The translations under genes were made by a program, and so were the position numbers. A DNA stretch of 37,335 nt from Bacillota bacterium (GTDB lineage: Bacteria; Bacillota; DTU025): NCBI GenBank assembly GCA_028709305.1, contig JAQVXE010000012.1, forward strand, positions 1-37,335, written 5' to 3'. This document shows, piece by piece, positions 1 to 7,921 of this stretch. How positions within the stretch are numbered: the first letter of the stretch is position 1; each line of letters starts with the position of its first letter. The notes under the pieces were generated by a model that saw nothing but the letters and a program-made list of their open reading frames with translations, made no database searches and had not been told where the DNA came from.

Positions 1-1140
1 TTGATTGTGATGAAAGGAAGCGTTGGCGTGGAGATCGGTGGAGACTTCTCATTTGCAGACATTAGGTTGGCCGAGAGCGAAACGTCATTTCAGAGCGCAC
101 TAGACAAACTTGGCCAGGAGCACCCTGTGAGCATGCTTGCTTCGGGACGAACCGCCTACCTCAATGCTTGGCTTAACTTGAAAAGAGGCGGTCGTTTGGT
201 GCGCAAGGTGCTGCTTCCATCTTATCTTTGCTATTCCATGCTAAGCCCTTTTCAGCGATTGGGAGTGAGGACAGAGCATTACCGGGTGCTGTCAGATCTG
301 TCCGTCGACATAGACGATCTGATGCAGAAGGCTTGCGCCGATAACGAAGGCACACTTGTGGTTGCCCTGAACTACTTCGGATTTCCTGAGTCGGAGGATC
401 TGCTCTATGCTCTTGCCGAGATCAGGCGAGGCGGCGGGTTGGTGCTTTATGACGCCACACACAGCGCACTTTGCGTGCGGCCGTGGCCAAGCATGACCCC
501 TGGGCCAGATATCTGCATGATGAGCCTTAGAAAGACCCTTCCTGTGGTGGATGGGGCGGTGCTCGTTTGGCTGGACGGGACTGAACCTGTGTTTGGTGGC
601 GGGAGGCCACAATTGGACGGGTTCTGTTCAGCAAGGGCGCTGGCGATGATGCTCAAGAGTGCGCATGTAGCGGACGGTTTTGGGATCAGGGAGGACTACT
701 CGCTCTTGTTTGACCAGGCTGAGGCGGCTCTCGACAACAGTTTCAGCCCGAACTGCGCGATGTCCCCTGTTTCAAGGTCCATATTGAAGAGGGTGGAGAT
801 TGAGGAGATCAGGCGGGTCCGAAGGAGGAACTACTCCAGGCTCGTCAGCGAGCTGGAGACATGTGCAGAAGTGCGCTCCGTCTTCCCGGGGCTCCCTGAA
901 AACGCTGTCCCCCTTGGGCTTCCTGTGATTGTGGAAGGTCGGGATTCGTTATGGAAGTGCCTCAAGTGCTGTGGAATACATGCCGATATCCACTGGACGT
1001 TGCCGCCTGAGATTTGTGAGGAGGAATATTCGGAGAGCGCGTGGCTCGCACGGCGTATCCTGACGCTTCCGTGCGACCAGAGATACTCGGAGGAGGACAT
1101 GGACAGAATGGCTCAGGCAATAAAGGGATGCTTCCGCTGA
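1..1140 (+). CDS. PLP-dependent aminotransferase-fold protein (DegT/DnrJ/EryC1/StrS-like)
   Basis: The 379-residue frame has the layout of fold-type I PLP enzymes of the sugar aminotransferase group. ASGRTAYLNAWL (about residues 47-58) resembles the cofactor phosphate-binding turn. LYDATHSAL supplies a candidate PLP-pyridine Asp (D151). SLRKTLPVVDGAVL supplies a candidate Schiff-base Lys (K178). The family usually moves an amino group onto a keto-sugar, but no substrate can be read here, and the gene stands alone rather than in a polysaccharide cluster. The frame opens with TTG at the first base of the window, so no ribosome site is visible and the true start may lie upstream; an in-frame ATG sits at base 10. 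Fold class is fairly sure, function is not. Confidence 0.7.
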   Translation: MIVMKGSVGVEIGGDFSFADIRLAESETSFQSALDKLGQEHPVSMLASGRTAYLNAWLNLKRGGRLVRKVLLPSYLCYSMLSPFQRLGVRTEHYRVLSDLSVDIDDLMQKACADNEGTLVVALNYFGFPESEDLLYALAEIRRGGGLVLYDATHSALCVRPWPSMTPGPDICMMSLRKTLPVVDGAVLVWLDGTEPVFGGGRPQLDGFCSARALAMMLKSAHVADGFGIREDYSLLFDQAEAALDNSFSPNCAMSPVSRSILKRVEIEEIRRVRRRNYSRLVSELETCAEVRSVFPGLPENAVPLGLPVIVEGRDSLWKCLKCCGIHADIHWTLPPEICEEEYSESAWLARRILTLPCDQRYSEEDMDRMAQAIKGCFR

Positions 1141-1203
1141 TTGCGTCCATGCCTCGTGCAGAACGTCGGCTGCCTCGGGAGTTCTGTGGGAACAGGCACA
1201 GGA

Positions 1204-2541
1204 CTAGGATCGGCTGATCTGATCTGCATGGTTTTCCCGGATCGGCGATGGATAGCGCTCCGGTTTCGTGCGAGGGCGGGCTAAGACCAGCGCCACGAGA
1301 AGGGACATTCCTTCTGTGAACATCAATGTTGCCCAGATGCCTGCGTCGCCAAATGCGTGCGGGAGCAGGGCGAGGCCGATCTTCACGAATACGAACCCCC
1401 TGAGGAAGCAGATGATATTGGCATATCTGGGCATATGCATGGATTGCATGTACATCTGGGTAGTCAGATTGACGCCCAGCAGGATATAGGCCAGATTCAG
1501 GTAGGTCAGTATTGTATAACTCAGATCGATGACATCTTCGGATGAGGCGAATATCATTATGAGCGGTCTTCCCGCAAACAGGCAGATGACGAAGAACAAT
1601 GCTGACATCACAAGCGAAGCCTTGATTCCATAGCGATACTGTTCTCGTGCCTTGCTGAACTTCCCGCGGCCGTAGTAGTAGCTGACCATCGGCTGAATCC
1701 CCTGCCCGATGCCGAAAAGGGCCATATAGGAGAGGTTGTTAATGTAGTTCACTATTCCGTAGGCGGTGACGCCAATCTCGCCGACCTGCCTTATCACAAC
1801 CAGATTGTGCAGGTACATCATTACTGAGTACGATACCTCAGTAAGGAAAGAAGGGAATCCTAAGGCGAATATCTCTGTGATGTCTTCCCGCTTGAATGAG
1901 GCCTTGCCTATTCTGAGGATTCCACGGCGCTGGGCAAAGTGCTTCATGCACGTGACTACAGTGACAATCTGGCCCAACCCTGAAGCTATTGCTGCGCCCC
2001 TCAACCCCATCTGAAGAGGGAACACGAAAACGTAGTCCAGCACGATATTGGTGATCGCTCCATACAGCATTGAACGCATCGAAAGCTTCGGGGATCCATC
2101 GTGGCGGATGAACGTGCTCAATGCGATTGCCAACAGAACAGGCACGGTGAAGAGCATGTAGTATCTCGTGTATTCTGCCGCAAATGGAATGAGTTCCCCT
2201 GTTGCCCCAAGTGAAATGGCTATTTCATCTGCGAACAGGGTGCCGAGAACACTGAATAGAACTCCCATGAGAAGGAGCATGCATACTGACTCACGGAAGA
2301 CATTGACTGCACGATGCTCGTCGCCTGCGCCTCTCGAGATCGATACGAGGTTTCCCCCGCCGATTGAGAAGATCATGCTCAATGCCACGAAGGCCATTGT
2401 GAGCGGCAAGACCAATGTAACGGCGGCTACAGCCGCTTCTCCGACTCCTCTGGCGATGAAGACTCCGTCTACAACTAGATATAGTGAAGTAACCAAACAT
2501 CCCATCACAGATGGGACAGTATAGCGCAAGAATTTGCTCAC
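1204..2541 (-). CDS. MATE family multidrug efflux transporter
   Basis: This is an integral membrane protein of about 445 residues with roughly twelve hydrophobic segments. The opening SKFLRYTVPSVMG and the following LYLVVDGVFIARGVG are typical of MATE exporters of the MepA/DinF group, which expel cationic drugs using a sodium or proton gradient. The frame is open to a TTG at 2598. I prefer the GTG at 2541 because it begins just before the family's first helix and GGGAGG lies at 2554-2559, although the 12-base spacing is long. It follows the MerR-type gene on the same strand with little or no gap, so the regulator probably controls it. Its 3' end converges on the aminotransferase gene. The drug substrate cannot be inferred. 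Confidence 0.88.
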   Translation of the reverse strand: MSKFLRYTVPSVMGCLVTSLYLVVDGVFIARGVGEAAVAAVTLVLPLTMAFVALSMIFSIGGGNLVSISRGAGDEHRAVNVFRESVCMLLLMGVLFSVLGTLFADEIAISLGATGELIPFAAEYTRYYMLFTVPVLLAIALSTFIRHDGSPKLSMRSMLYGAITNIVLDYVFVFPLQMGLRGAAIASGLGQIVTVVTCMKHFAQRRGILRIGKASFKREDITEIFALGFPSFLTEVSYSVMMYLHNLVVIRQVGEIGVTAYGIVNYINNLSYMALFGIGQGIQPMVSYYYGRGKFSKAREQYRYGIKASLVMSALFFVICLFAGRPLIMIFASSEDVIDLSYTILTYLNLAYILLGVNLTTQMYMQSMHMPRYANIICFLRGFVFVKIGLALLPHAFGDAGIWATLMFTEGMSLLVALVLARPRTKPERYPSPIRENHADQISRS

Positions 2542-2613
2542 GACTGAAAAAAGCCTCCCAATAAGGAAGCTTACAGTATATAGTAGGTATAGAGTCAAGT
2601 GGAGTTGGGAAGA

Positions 2614-3474
2614 TCAGGGGAGCGTGGCGGGCTTCTGCTGGTTTGGGCTACTAGCCCGAACTGATACCTCATTGAGAGCAATCCCGGTGCCATCTCCGCT
2701 CACATATGATGCAGCTACTGCATGGATCACTTCGCTTCTTGGCTGCAGCTTGCGCTCAGACATGAACTCCACTATTTTTCCGTAATGATTCGCGCCTTCC
2801 TCTATTGTGCCCTCGTACACAAGGGTGGCGTAGGATCCGGCAGGAAATCGCAAAATGCTGTTGCGGGCATACCCGGATTCGTCGTCCAGTTCGACTATGA
2901 CCTTTTCGAATTCGACTCTGCCTGAGGACGCGAATTGACTGTATGACACGAGCACTCCAGGCTCATACCTGAGGACGCTGCGGTCTCGCTCAATATCTAC
3001 GAGAATCTTCCTTATGCCGACGGCCAGGTTTGCGTCGGGCCTTTTGATGTAATCATATGCTATGACTTTCCGCTCCGGCTTGGTTTCGAGGAACGCTTCT
3101 TCCGGGGCATGTTTCACCAGGTTGCTCAGCCTTTCTTGGAAGGCGCCTACATCATGGCGCAGGGAGACGAGTTCGCTAATCTTGCCATCAATCGCCTCCT
3201 CTTGCTCTCGGAGGAGTTGGATTATGGCCCGAGGTGACAGGTCCTGGTTGACGATGCTTTGGATTTCGGCGAGGGAGAAACCAAGGGTTTTCAGGTATTT
3301 GATAAGCTTGATCTGAAGGAACTGCCCGTGAGAGTAGTATCTGTAGTTGCTTTCCTTATTGATGTGGGCAGGGCGAAGGAGGCCTAGCCTGTCGTAGTAT
3401 CTGAGGGTTTGTATCGACATGCCGAAAAGCCTGGAGATTTCCCCAATAGAATAGTAGGCTTCTATGAATATCAC
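2614..3474 (-). CDS. MerR family regulator with C-terminal effector-binding domain (BmrR/Mta type)
   Basis: Residues 7-75 form a MerR winged helix: YSIGEISRLFGMSIQTLRYYD, then the RYYS and LGFSLAEIQ segments. A coiled dimerisation helix follows (about 82-115). The C-terminal half (about 130-275) resembles the GyrI-like multidrug-binding domain, with FPAGSYATLVYEGTI near its ligand strand. Proteins of this class sit on promoters with suboptimal spacing and activate efflux genes when they bind lipophilic cations. The start is GTG; an AGGG sequence about ten bases upstream is a modest ribosome site. The gene is first in a two-gene unit with the MATE exporter and is preceded by a promoter with an inverted repeat. 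I infer it senses the exporter's substrates and regulates its own unit. Confidence 0.87.
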   Translation of the reverse strand: MIFIEAYYSIGEISRLFGMSIQTLRYYDRLGLLRPAHINKESNYRYYSHGQFLQIKLIKYLKTLGFSLAEIQSIVNQDLSPRAIIQLLREQEEAIDGKISELVSLRHDVGAFQERLSNLVKHAPEEAFLETKPERKVIAYDYIKRPDANLAVGIRKILVDIERDRSVLRYEPGVLVSYSQFASSGRVEFEKVIVELDDESGYARNSILRFPAGSYATLVYEGTIEEGANHYGKIVEFMSERKLQPRSEVIHAVAASYVSGDGTGIALNEVSVRASSPNQQKPATLP

Positions 3475-3510
3475 CCCGTGCTTACCCTGCGTTCTTCTGG
3501 CTACGCAGTC

Positions 3511-3539
3511 AGTCTACTCGCACGTAGAAACGTTGTCAA
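3511..3539 (-). promoter_or_regulatory. Promoter and probable MerR operator for the merR-MATE unit
   Basis: Read on the minus strand, TTGACA (3534-3539) and TAGACT (3511-3516) are separated by 17 bases. An inverted repeat TCTAC-N6-GTAGA (3513-3528) lies between them and runs into the -10, where MerR proteins normally bind. Many MerR promoters have a 19-base spacer, which is not seen here, so the mode of control may differ. Confidence 0.5.
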
Positions 3540-3741
3540 ATCCCTCTTCCGGTAGGCCAGGTGGAACGAGCAAGTGGCAGGTGGACGCCTGTTTAGGCGG
3601 CAGTGGCGACGGGGTAGGGGTCGGGGCAAGAAGTGGCTCCATTCTGATCGGCTTTGCGCATGTCAATGCATAACGGACAAGGCGCGCGGGAGTATACTCA
3701 TGAATTGGCAACTCCTCATAGGATGAAAGGTAGGTTGGGCT

Positions 3742-4398
3742 ATGGGTTGTGCACGGCGAAGCAAAGCTTTCCTCTTCATCATCGCAGCCTCTGTACTAAT
3801 TCTGAGTGTTGCGGGGTGTATTGAGCGGAAGTCCGCGCATGAGGAACTAATGAGTTATTTCCCAGGAGAAACGGGGTTTACGTGGGCGTACTCTGGGTTC
3901 GCAGAGTATGGACATAGGATGATTCTGGACAGCATCACCGAAGTGCGTTCCAAGGGAGATGTGGTGTACCAGATATCGGGCATGGTGGAAGACATGTCGG
4001 GTGGCGAGTCGGAAGAGGATTTCAGTTTTCAGATCCAGTACATCTTCGGTGATACTCAGGTCGTAGAGCGAATACTCCACAAAGGCATCGTCTTTCCCCA
4101 TAGGATCGACGGCCTTGTGATGCTTGAGGCGCCCATCAAGAAAGGCCAGGAGTGGTCCTTCACAGCAGAGGACGGAAGTCAGGTCGATGCTGTGATAACT
4201 GAGACCGGTGTCGACGACGAGGACAATTTGGCCTACTGCGAGGTGGCGTATACTACTCCCGATCCTGACATGCCTGACGGGCTATATCGCGAAAGCAGGA
4301 TTTTCAAGAAGGGCATCGGCGTAGTGTCGTTCGTCTCTACCATAATGCCCGAGGTTGAGTTCAGTTACAGCCTCACGTCTTTCAAGTCGCCAGAGTAG
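3742..4398 (+). CDS. Predicted lipoprotein of unknown function
   Basis: This is a 218-residue protein with a basic N-terminus, a hydrophobic signal segment and a lipobox ending LSVAGC (Cys26), so it should be lipid-anchored outside the cytoplasmic membrane. The mature part begins with a YFPGETGFTWAYSG stretch and continues as alternating beta-type segments rich in Asp/Glu. This recalls the small extracytoplasmic beta-sandwich lipoproteins common in Bacillota that begin with a 'YFPL..G..W.Y' motif, but I cannot name a family. The ATG at 3742 follows a purine-rich AGGTAGG. It stands alone between the divergent MerR unit and the convergent ferritin gene. Confidence 0.7.
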   Translation: MGCARRSKAFLFIIAASVLILSVAGCIERKSAHEELMSYFPGETGFTWAYSGFAEYGHRMILDSITEVRSKGDVVYQISGMVEDMSGGESEEDFSFQIQYIFGDTQVVERILHKGIVFPHRIDGLVMLEAPIKKGQEWSFTAEDGSQVDAVITETGVDDEDNLAYCEVAYTTPDPDMPDGLYRESRIFKKGIGVVSFVSTIMPEVEFSYSLTSFKSPE

Positions 4399-4479
4399 GA
4401 TCGACGCAACGAGCTTCGCACCATGTGTTGCTGGGTCCAATACTGATAACTGGTCTCTTCAATAGATTCAGTGAGCAGA

Positions 4480-4532
4480 AAGGCACAGCCTAAAGCGGAC
4501 GCCGGCCGCGTTCCGTGGTTAGGCTGTGCCTT
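4480..4532. terminator. Long stem-loop between the convergent lipoprotein and ferritin genes
   Basis: A perfect 14-base-pair stem joins AAGGCACAGCCTAA (4480-4493) to TTAGGCTGTGCCTT (4519-4532). A second inner stem can form from CGGACGC and GCGTTCCG. It lies between two gene ends, which suggests a bidirectional terminator. The minus direction continues into a modest T-rich stretch; the plus direction has none, so termination of the ferritin transcript is the better-supported role. Confidence 0.6.
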
Positions 4533-4548
4533 GTGTATGCTTGAATCC

Positions 4549-5070
4549 TTACTCGGTTTGTGCCAGGGGTCCGGGAACGACGAAGACCCTCTGGGCAAGC
4601 TCCGCATCGAGCATCAGCAGGGCGTGCACATCGCCGTCTATCAGCTCCAGCTTCTGAACTATGCCCTGAAAGCTCTCTTCTTCTTCCACCTGCTCGTTCA
4701 CAAACCACTGCAGGAAGCTGTTTGTTGCATGGTCTCTGTCGCCTATGGCGATGTCGACAAGCGTGTTAATTCTCGAAGTAACAAACTCCTCATGCGCCAG
4801 GGCTTTCTTGAATAGATCGAGCGGGCTTTTGAAATCCGCCTCAGGTTTCTCGATGAGGTCAAGGGTTATGCTTCCACCCTTGCGAATGATGAATTCGTAG
4901 AAGATCCGTGCATGTGCCCGTTCTTCTTCAGTCTGTACCTTGAAGAAGTTGGCGAAACCAGAAAGTCCTTTTTCATGGAAGTAGGCCTCCATGGCCATGT
5001 AGAGATAGGCTGAGTACAGTTCGTAGTTGTGCTGTTTGTTAAGCTCTGCAAGCATGTTATCGGTGAACAT
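4549..5070 (-). CDS. ftnA: Ferritin (non-haem, FtnA type)
   Basis: This 173-residue protein has the normal length of a bacterial ferritin, the 24-subunit cytosolic cage that oxidises Fe2+ and stores the mineral. All ferroxidase ligands are visible at standard spacing: E17, E50 and H53 (EEERAH), E94, Q127 and E130 (NEQVEEE), plus Y24. There is no haem-binding Met of the bacterioferritin type in the usual place, so I call ferritin. The ATG at 5070 has an excellent GGAGG seven bases upstream. It is transcribed alone from a promoter overlapped by a palindrome and ends at a strong stem-loop. An iron-type ABC importer lies 12 kb away, but no direct link is visible. Confidence 0.96.
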   Translation of the reverse strand: MFTDNMLAELNKQHNYELYSAYLYMAMEAYFHEKGLSGFANFFKVQTEEERAHARIFYEFIIRKGGSITLDLIEKPEADFKSPLDLFKKALAHEEFVTSRINTLVDIAIGDRDHATNSFLQWFVNEQVEEEESFQGIVQKLELIDGDVHALLMLDAELAQRVFVVPGPLAQTE

Positions 5071-5138
5071 GGTTATGCCTCCTCATGCAGTTATTGGCGG
5101 GCAGATAGTTGCCCGGAAAATTCTTGGATCCTAGATCT

Positions 5139-5169
5139 AAGTGTACACTTCCGGCGAGGGATAATTCAA
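5139..5169 (-). promoter_or_regulatory. ftnA promoter with overlapping perfect 12-bp palindrome
   Basis: On the minus strand TTGAAT (5164-5169) and TACACT (5140-5145) are 18 bases apart and about 70 bases upstream of the ftnA start. The -10 lies inside the perfect palindrome AAGTGTACACTT (5139-5150), so a dimeric repressor bound there would block the polymerase. The sequence does not match the Fur 19-mer or the PerR box that I know. Confidence 0.45.
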
Positions 5170-5330
5170 GCTGCGCCCAATCTTTGATATTTCTGGTGCC
5201 TGAACGTGCCGAGTCGCCTCCTTCATTGTTTATGGGTGCGAATAGTGAAGGATTCCATACTTAGTTGTAGAAACCATAAACTAGTTGCACACTTCATGAA
5301 GTATTCTGGAGAAGGACGGAGGACGGAATC

Positions 5331-5759
5331 ATGGCCACCAGTACATCCGTAACGATCGGCCCTATGCTGTGGGACAATTTCAACGGGGAGTCTGCCTTGT
5401 GGCATGAAAAGGCAAGGCGTTTTGCGTCTGACCTTCCTGACCGCAGCCTAGGACAGCGGATCTACAGCCTGCTTCGAGAGGCGTTCCAGGCCGACCAGGC
5501 CGACATGTACTTGCGGAGCCATGCTATTCTTGGCGCTGCAGAGGAACTGCTTTGCGAGGCCGGGGAGCTTGAATCCTTTATGCACGCTATGGCGGGCAAG
5601 GCGCGACCGGCTGATCCGGGAGATGACGCGCCGCTTCCCACTCCGGGGCCAAGGCCGACACCTCAGAGCTACGGGGGCGGGCCATGCGATGATGATGAGT
5701 TCTGTGAGCAATGCGCCACCGGCCTGTGCATGTACGCGATTTGCCAATCCTGCTCGTGA
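5331..5759 (+). CDS. Small protein with C-terminal cysteine cluster, first gene of the chaperone island
   Basis: This 142-residue protein is not one I recognise. Residues 1-90 look helical and soluble. A Pro/Asp-rich linker (about 91-115) leads to a C-terminal tail with six Cys in 21 residues: C-x5-C-x2-C-x4-C-x4-C-x2-C. This could bind a metal such as zinc or an iron-sulphur cluster, or form disulphides; no signal peptide or membrane segment is present. The ATG has GGAGG eight bases upstream. It precedes the GrpE-like gene by 47 bases on the same strand, so it probably belongs to the same transcript and may be a substrate or accessory of the Hsp70 pair. That role is inference from position. 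Confidence 0.6.
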   Translation: MATSTSVTIGPMLWDNFNGESALWHEKARRFASDLPDRSLGQRIYSLLREAFQADQADMYLRSHAILGAAEELLCEAGELESFMHAMAGKARPADPGDDAPLPTPGPRPTPQSYGGGPCDDDEFCEQCATGLCMYAICQSCS

Positions 5760-5806
5760 TAGCGGCCAACAGGTGAATTCAGGCCATTTGGGAAAGGGGA
5801 ATCGAA

Positions 5807-6364
5807 TTGGACGTTTCTGAGGAACTCGTAGGCGAAGATGAGGTTGGCTCTGCCGCATCCCAAACTCCGAGCATCCATGAGAAACTGGATGCTCTCATCT
5901 CCATGTTTGAAGAGAAGATCCAGTTTGATGAAGGTAAAGATAGAGCCTTCAACAAGCTCTATGGGGAGCTTGAGATGTTCAAGAACGATTTCGTAGAAAG
6001 GCGAATGAAGGAGGTCTATACCGACCTGCTTTTGCTCTACGACAACGTGAAGAGCTACATCATGCGGGATGACGTTCAAGCGCCTGGAAATGAAGTTGCC
6101 CGCAGATGTTTGGAATATGCCCTGGAAGAGGTGCTTGAAGTCCTCTACAGGCGCGGAATAGAACTTGTTTCACTCGAATCCGACACTTTTGACCCCAGGT
6201 GCCAGCGTGCGCTCTACGTTGAGGGTGCGAGCAGTTCCGAAGAGGACGGCAAAGTCGTTAGAGTGGTGAAGGACGGCTTTATCAAGGACGACAAGGTTCT
6301 TCGCCATCAGATGGTCGTAGTTGCCCGCTCAAGCGGGACTGGCGAAGAAGGGGTGGATGACTAG
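5807..6364 (+). CDS. GrpE-like nucleotide exchange factor for the adjacent Hsp70s
   Basis: The 185-residue protein has an acidic N-terminus, a helical middle (about 25-75) and a C-terminal beta region whose pattern fits GrpE. The segment FDPRCQRALYVE matches the GrpE 'FDP..H.A' signature, and VVRVVKDGFIKDDKVLRHQM matches the closing 'V....GY....+LR...V.V' strands. GrpE proteins release ADP from Hsp70 in the cytosol. The usual His after FDP is replaced by Gln and the long N-terminal helix is shorter than in housekeeping GrpE, so it is a divergent paralogue. The TTG start at 5807 has AGGGGA six bases upstream, and no later ATG would keep the domain. Its stop codon touches the ATG of the first hsp70. 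Confidence 0.75.
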   Translation: MDVSEELVGEDEVGSAASQTPSIHEKLDALISMFEEKIQFDEGKDRAFNKLYGELEMFKNDFVERRMKEVYTDLLLLYDNVKSYIMRDDVQAPGNEVARRCLEYALEEVLEVLYRRGIELVSLESDTFDPRCQRALYVEGASSSEEDGKVVRVVKDGFIKDDKVLRHQMVVVARSSGTGEEGVDD

Positions 6365-7900
6365 ATGGGCCGAGCGGTAGGAATTGACCTGGGAACTACT
6401 TTCTCGACTCTGGCGGTTCTGAACGAGTATGGAAAAGCGGAGATTGTGCCCAATGCAGAAGGCGAAAGGACAACGCCTTCTGTTGTGCATTTTTGCGACG
6501 ACAGTTCTGTTGTCGTCGGACGGGTGGCGAGGAATGCTGCCGTCACCGATCCATACAATGTTGTGGAATTCATCAAACGCCAGATGGGGAATGCAGACTA
6601 TGTTTTCCTCCACGGCGAGCGGGAATACGGGCCCGAAGATATTTCCTCTCTGGTCATCAAGAAACTAGTGCAGGACGCGGAAACCATCCTTGGAGAGTCC
6701 GTCACTGACGCAGTAATCACAGTTCCAGCCTACTTCGATGATGTTCGCAGGCAGGCAACGCTCAATGCCGCGAAAATCGCAGGCATTGATGTGCTGAGGA
6801 TAATAAATGAGCCTACTGCCGCAGCTCTAGCCTATGGGCTGGGCAACGACGTTTCAAACCAGAGGATAATCGTGTATGACCTCGGCGGGGGAACCTTCGA
6901 CGTCACGATCATGGACATATCAGGCGGCGAGATAAGAGTCATTGCCACCGATGGCGATCACATGCTGGGCGGGAACGACTTCGATGACCAGATAATGATC
7001 CTTGTGAACGAGGCTTTTAAGGAAGAGCATGGGGTTGACCTGCTGGACAACTTGGAGACCCAGATGGATTTGAGGCAAAAGGCGGAGACTGCCAAGAGGA
7101 CTCTGTCTACTGTTGGATCTGCCAAGATCACCGTGAGCGCCGCAGGCAAGCGTCTGGCATACGAGATAACCCGCGACAAATTTGAGAAAGTTACCGGGCA
7201 CCTTCTACAACGAACCCGGCTTTTGGTGGAATCTGTTCTGGCAAGTGCTGAAACCTCATGGAAAGACATAGATACCATACTTCTTGTGGGGGGATCCACA
7301 AGAATGCCCATGGTTCGAGCGATGCTGGAGTCGATGTCGGGCAAGGAGCCTGAGCAGGCCATTAATCCTGACGAGGCCATTGCGATTGGTGCTGCGATGC
7401 AGGCGGGAATCATCATGGCGCAACGCGGCGATAAGCGGATCCTCCAGACGGCTGAGGGGCGAAGGCTTGCAAAGACCAACGTGACAGATGTGACTTCCCA
7501 CTCCTTCGGCATCATCCTGGCAGACGTGATGACGCATGAGTTGTATAACCAGATAATGATAGCGAAGAACACTCCAATCCCGGCCAGGGTTGTGGACCGG
7601 TTCTATACCGTCTCTAATATGCAGGAAGCTGTGGATTTTGTAGTCCTTCAGGGTGAGGACAGGGATCCTGAAAATTGCGTGGCTATTGGCGAGACGAGAC
7701 TCGTTTTTGAGAGGCCCGTGCGGAAAGGCTACCCTGTGGAAGTGACCTATGAGTATGATGCCAACATGATGATACATGCGTATATGGAGGACACGAAGAC
7801 TGGAAGAAGCGCCGAACTGCACATATCGCAGAGGGGTAGGCTCACCGATTCTGAGGTGGCAGAAAAGAAGCGGCTTATGGACAGGATGAGAGTGGACTAG
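6365..7900 (+). CDS. Short Hsp70 (DnaK-like) chaperone lacking the helical lid, copy 1
   Basis: This is a 511-residue Hsp70; housekeeping DnaK is about 610-640. The nucleotide-binding domain (1 to about 368) is intact: GIDLGTTF, K71 in the position of DnaK K70, EPTAAALAYG, DLGGGTFDV (172-180) and LLVGGSTRMP. The interdomain linker reads TNVTDVTSHSFG, without the hydrophobic VLLL that couples the domains of DnaK. A beta substrate-binding domain follows (about 382-500) with the QGEDRDPENC loop, and the protein then ends, so the C-terminal lid is missing. The start directly abuts the grpE-like stop, a clear sign of translational coupling. It is about two thirds identical by eye to the second Hsp70 at 8612, so they are duplicates. 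Confidence 0.95.
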   Translation: MGRAVGIDLGTTFSTLAVLNEYGKAEIVPNAEGERTTPSVVHFCDDSSVVVGRVARNAAVTDPYNVVEFIKRQMGNADYVFLHGEREYGPEDISSLVIKKLVQDAETILGESVTDAVITVPAYFDDVRRQATLNAAKIAGIDVLRIINEPTAAALAYGLGNDVSNQRIIVYDLGGGTFDVTIMDISGGEIRVIATDGDHMLGGNDFDDQIMILVNEAFKEEHGVDLLDNLETQMDLRQKAETAKRTLSTVGSAKITVSAAGKRLAYEITRDKFEKVTGHLLQRTRLLVESVLASAETSWKDIDTILLVGGSTRMPMVRAMLESMSGKEPEQAINPDEAIAIGAAMQAGIIMAQRGDKRILQTAEGRRLAKTNVTDVTSHSFGIILADVMTHELYNQIMIAKNTPIPARVVDRFYTVSNMQEAVDFVVLQGEDRDPENCVAIGETRLVFERPVRKGYPVEVTYEYDANMMIHAYMEDTKTGRSAELHISQRGRLTDSEVAEKKRLMDRMRVD

Positions 7901-7921
7901 CCGCAAGTAGGAGAGCGCAAG

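Noticed and set aside
1141-1203. Terminator between the aminotransferase and MATE genes
   Set aside because: No stem longer than a few pairs and no T-run is present.
4425-4460. Weak resemblance to the dispersed repeat on the minus strand before ftnA
   Set aside because: Alignment needs several gaps and keeps only short words; chance is enough to explain it.
6365-7900. Housekeeping dnaK
   Set aside because: The protein is about 100 residues short, lacks the lid and the VLLL linker, and the neighbours are not hrcA or dnaJ.
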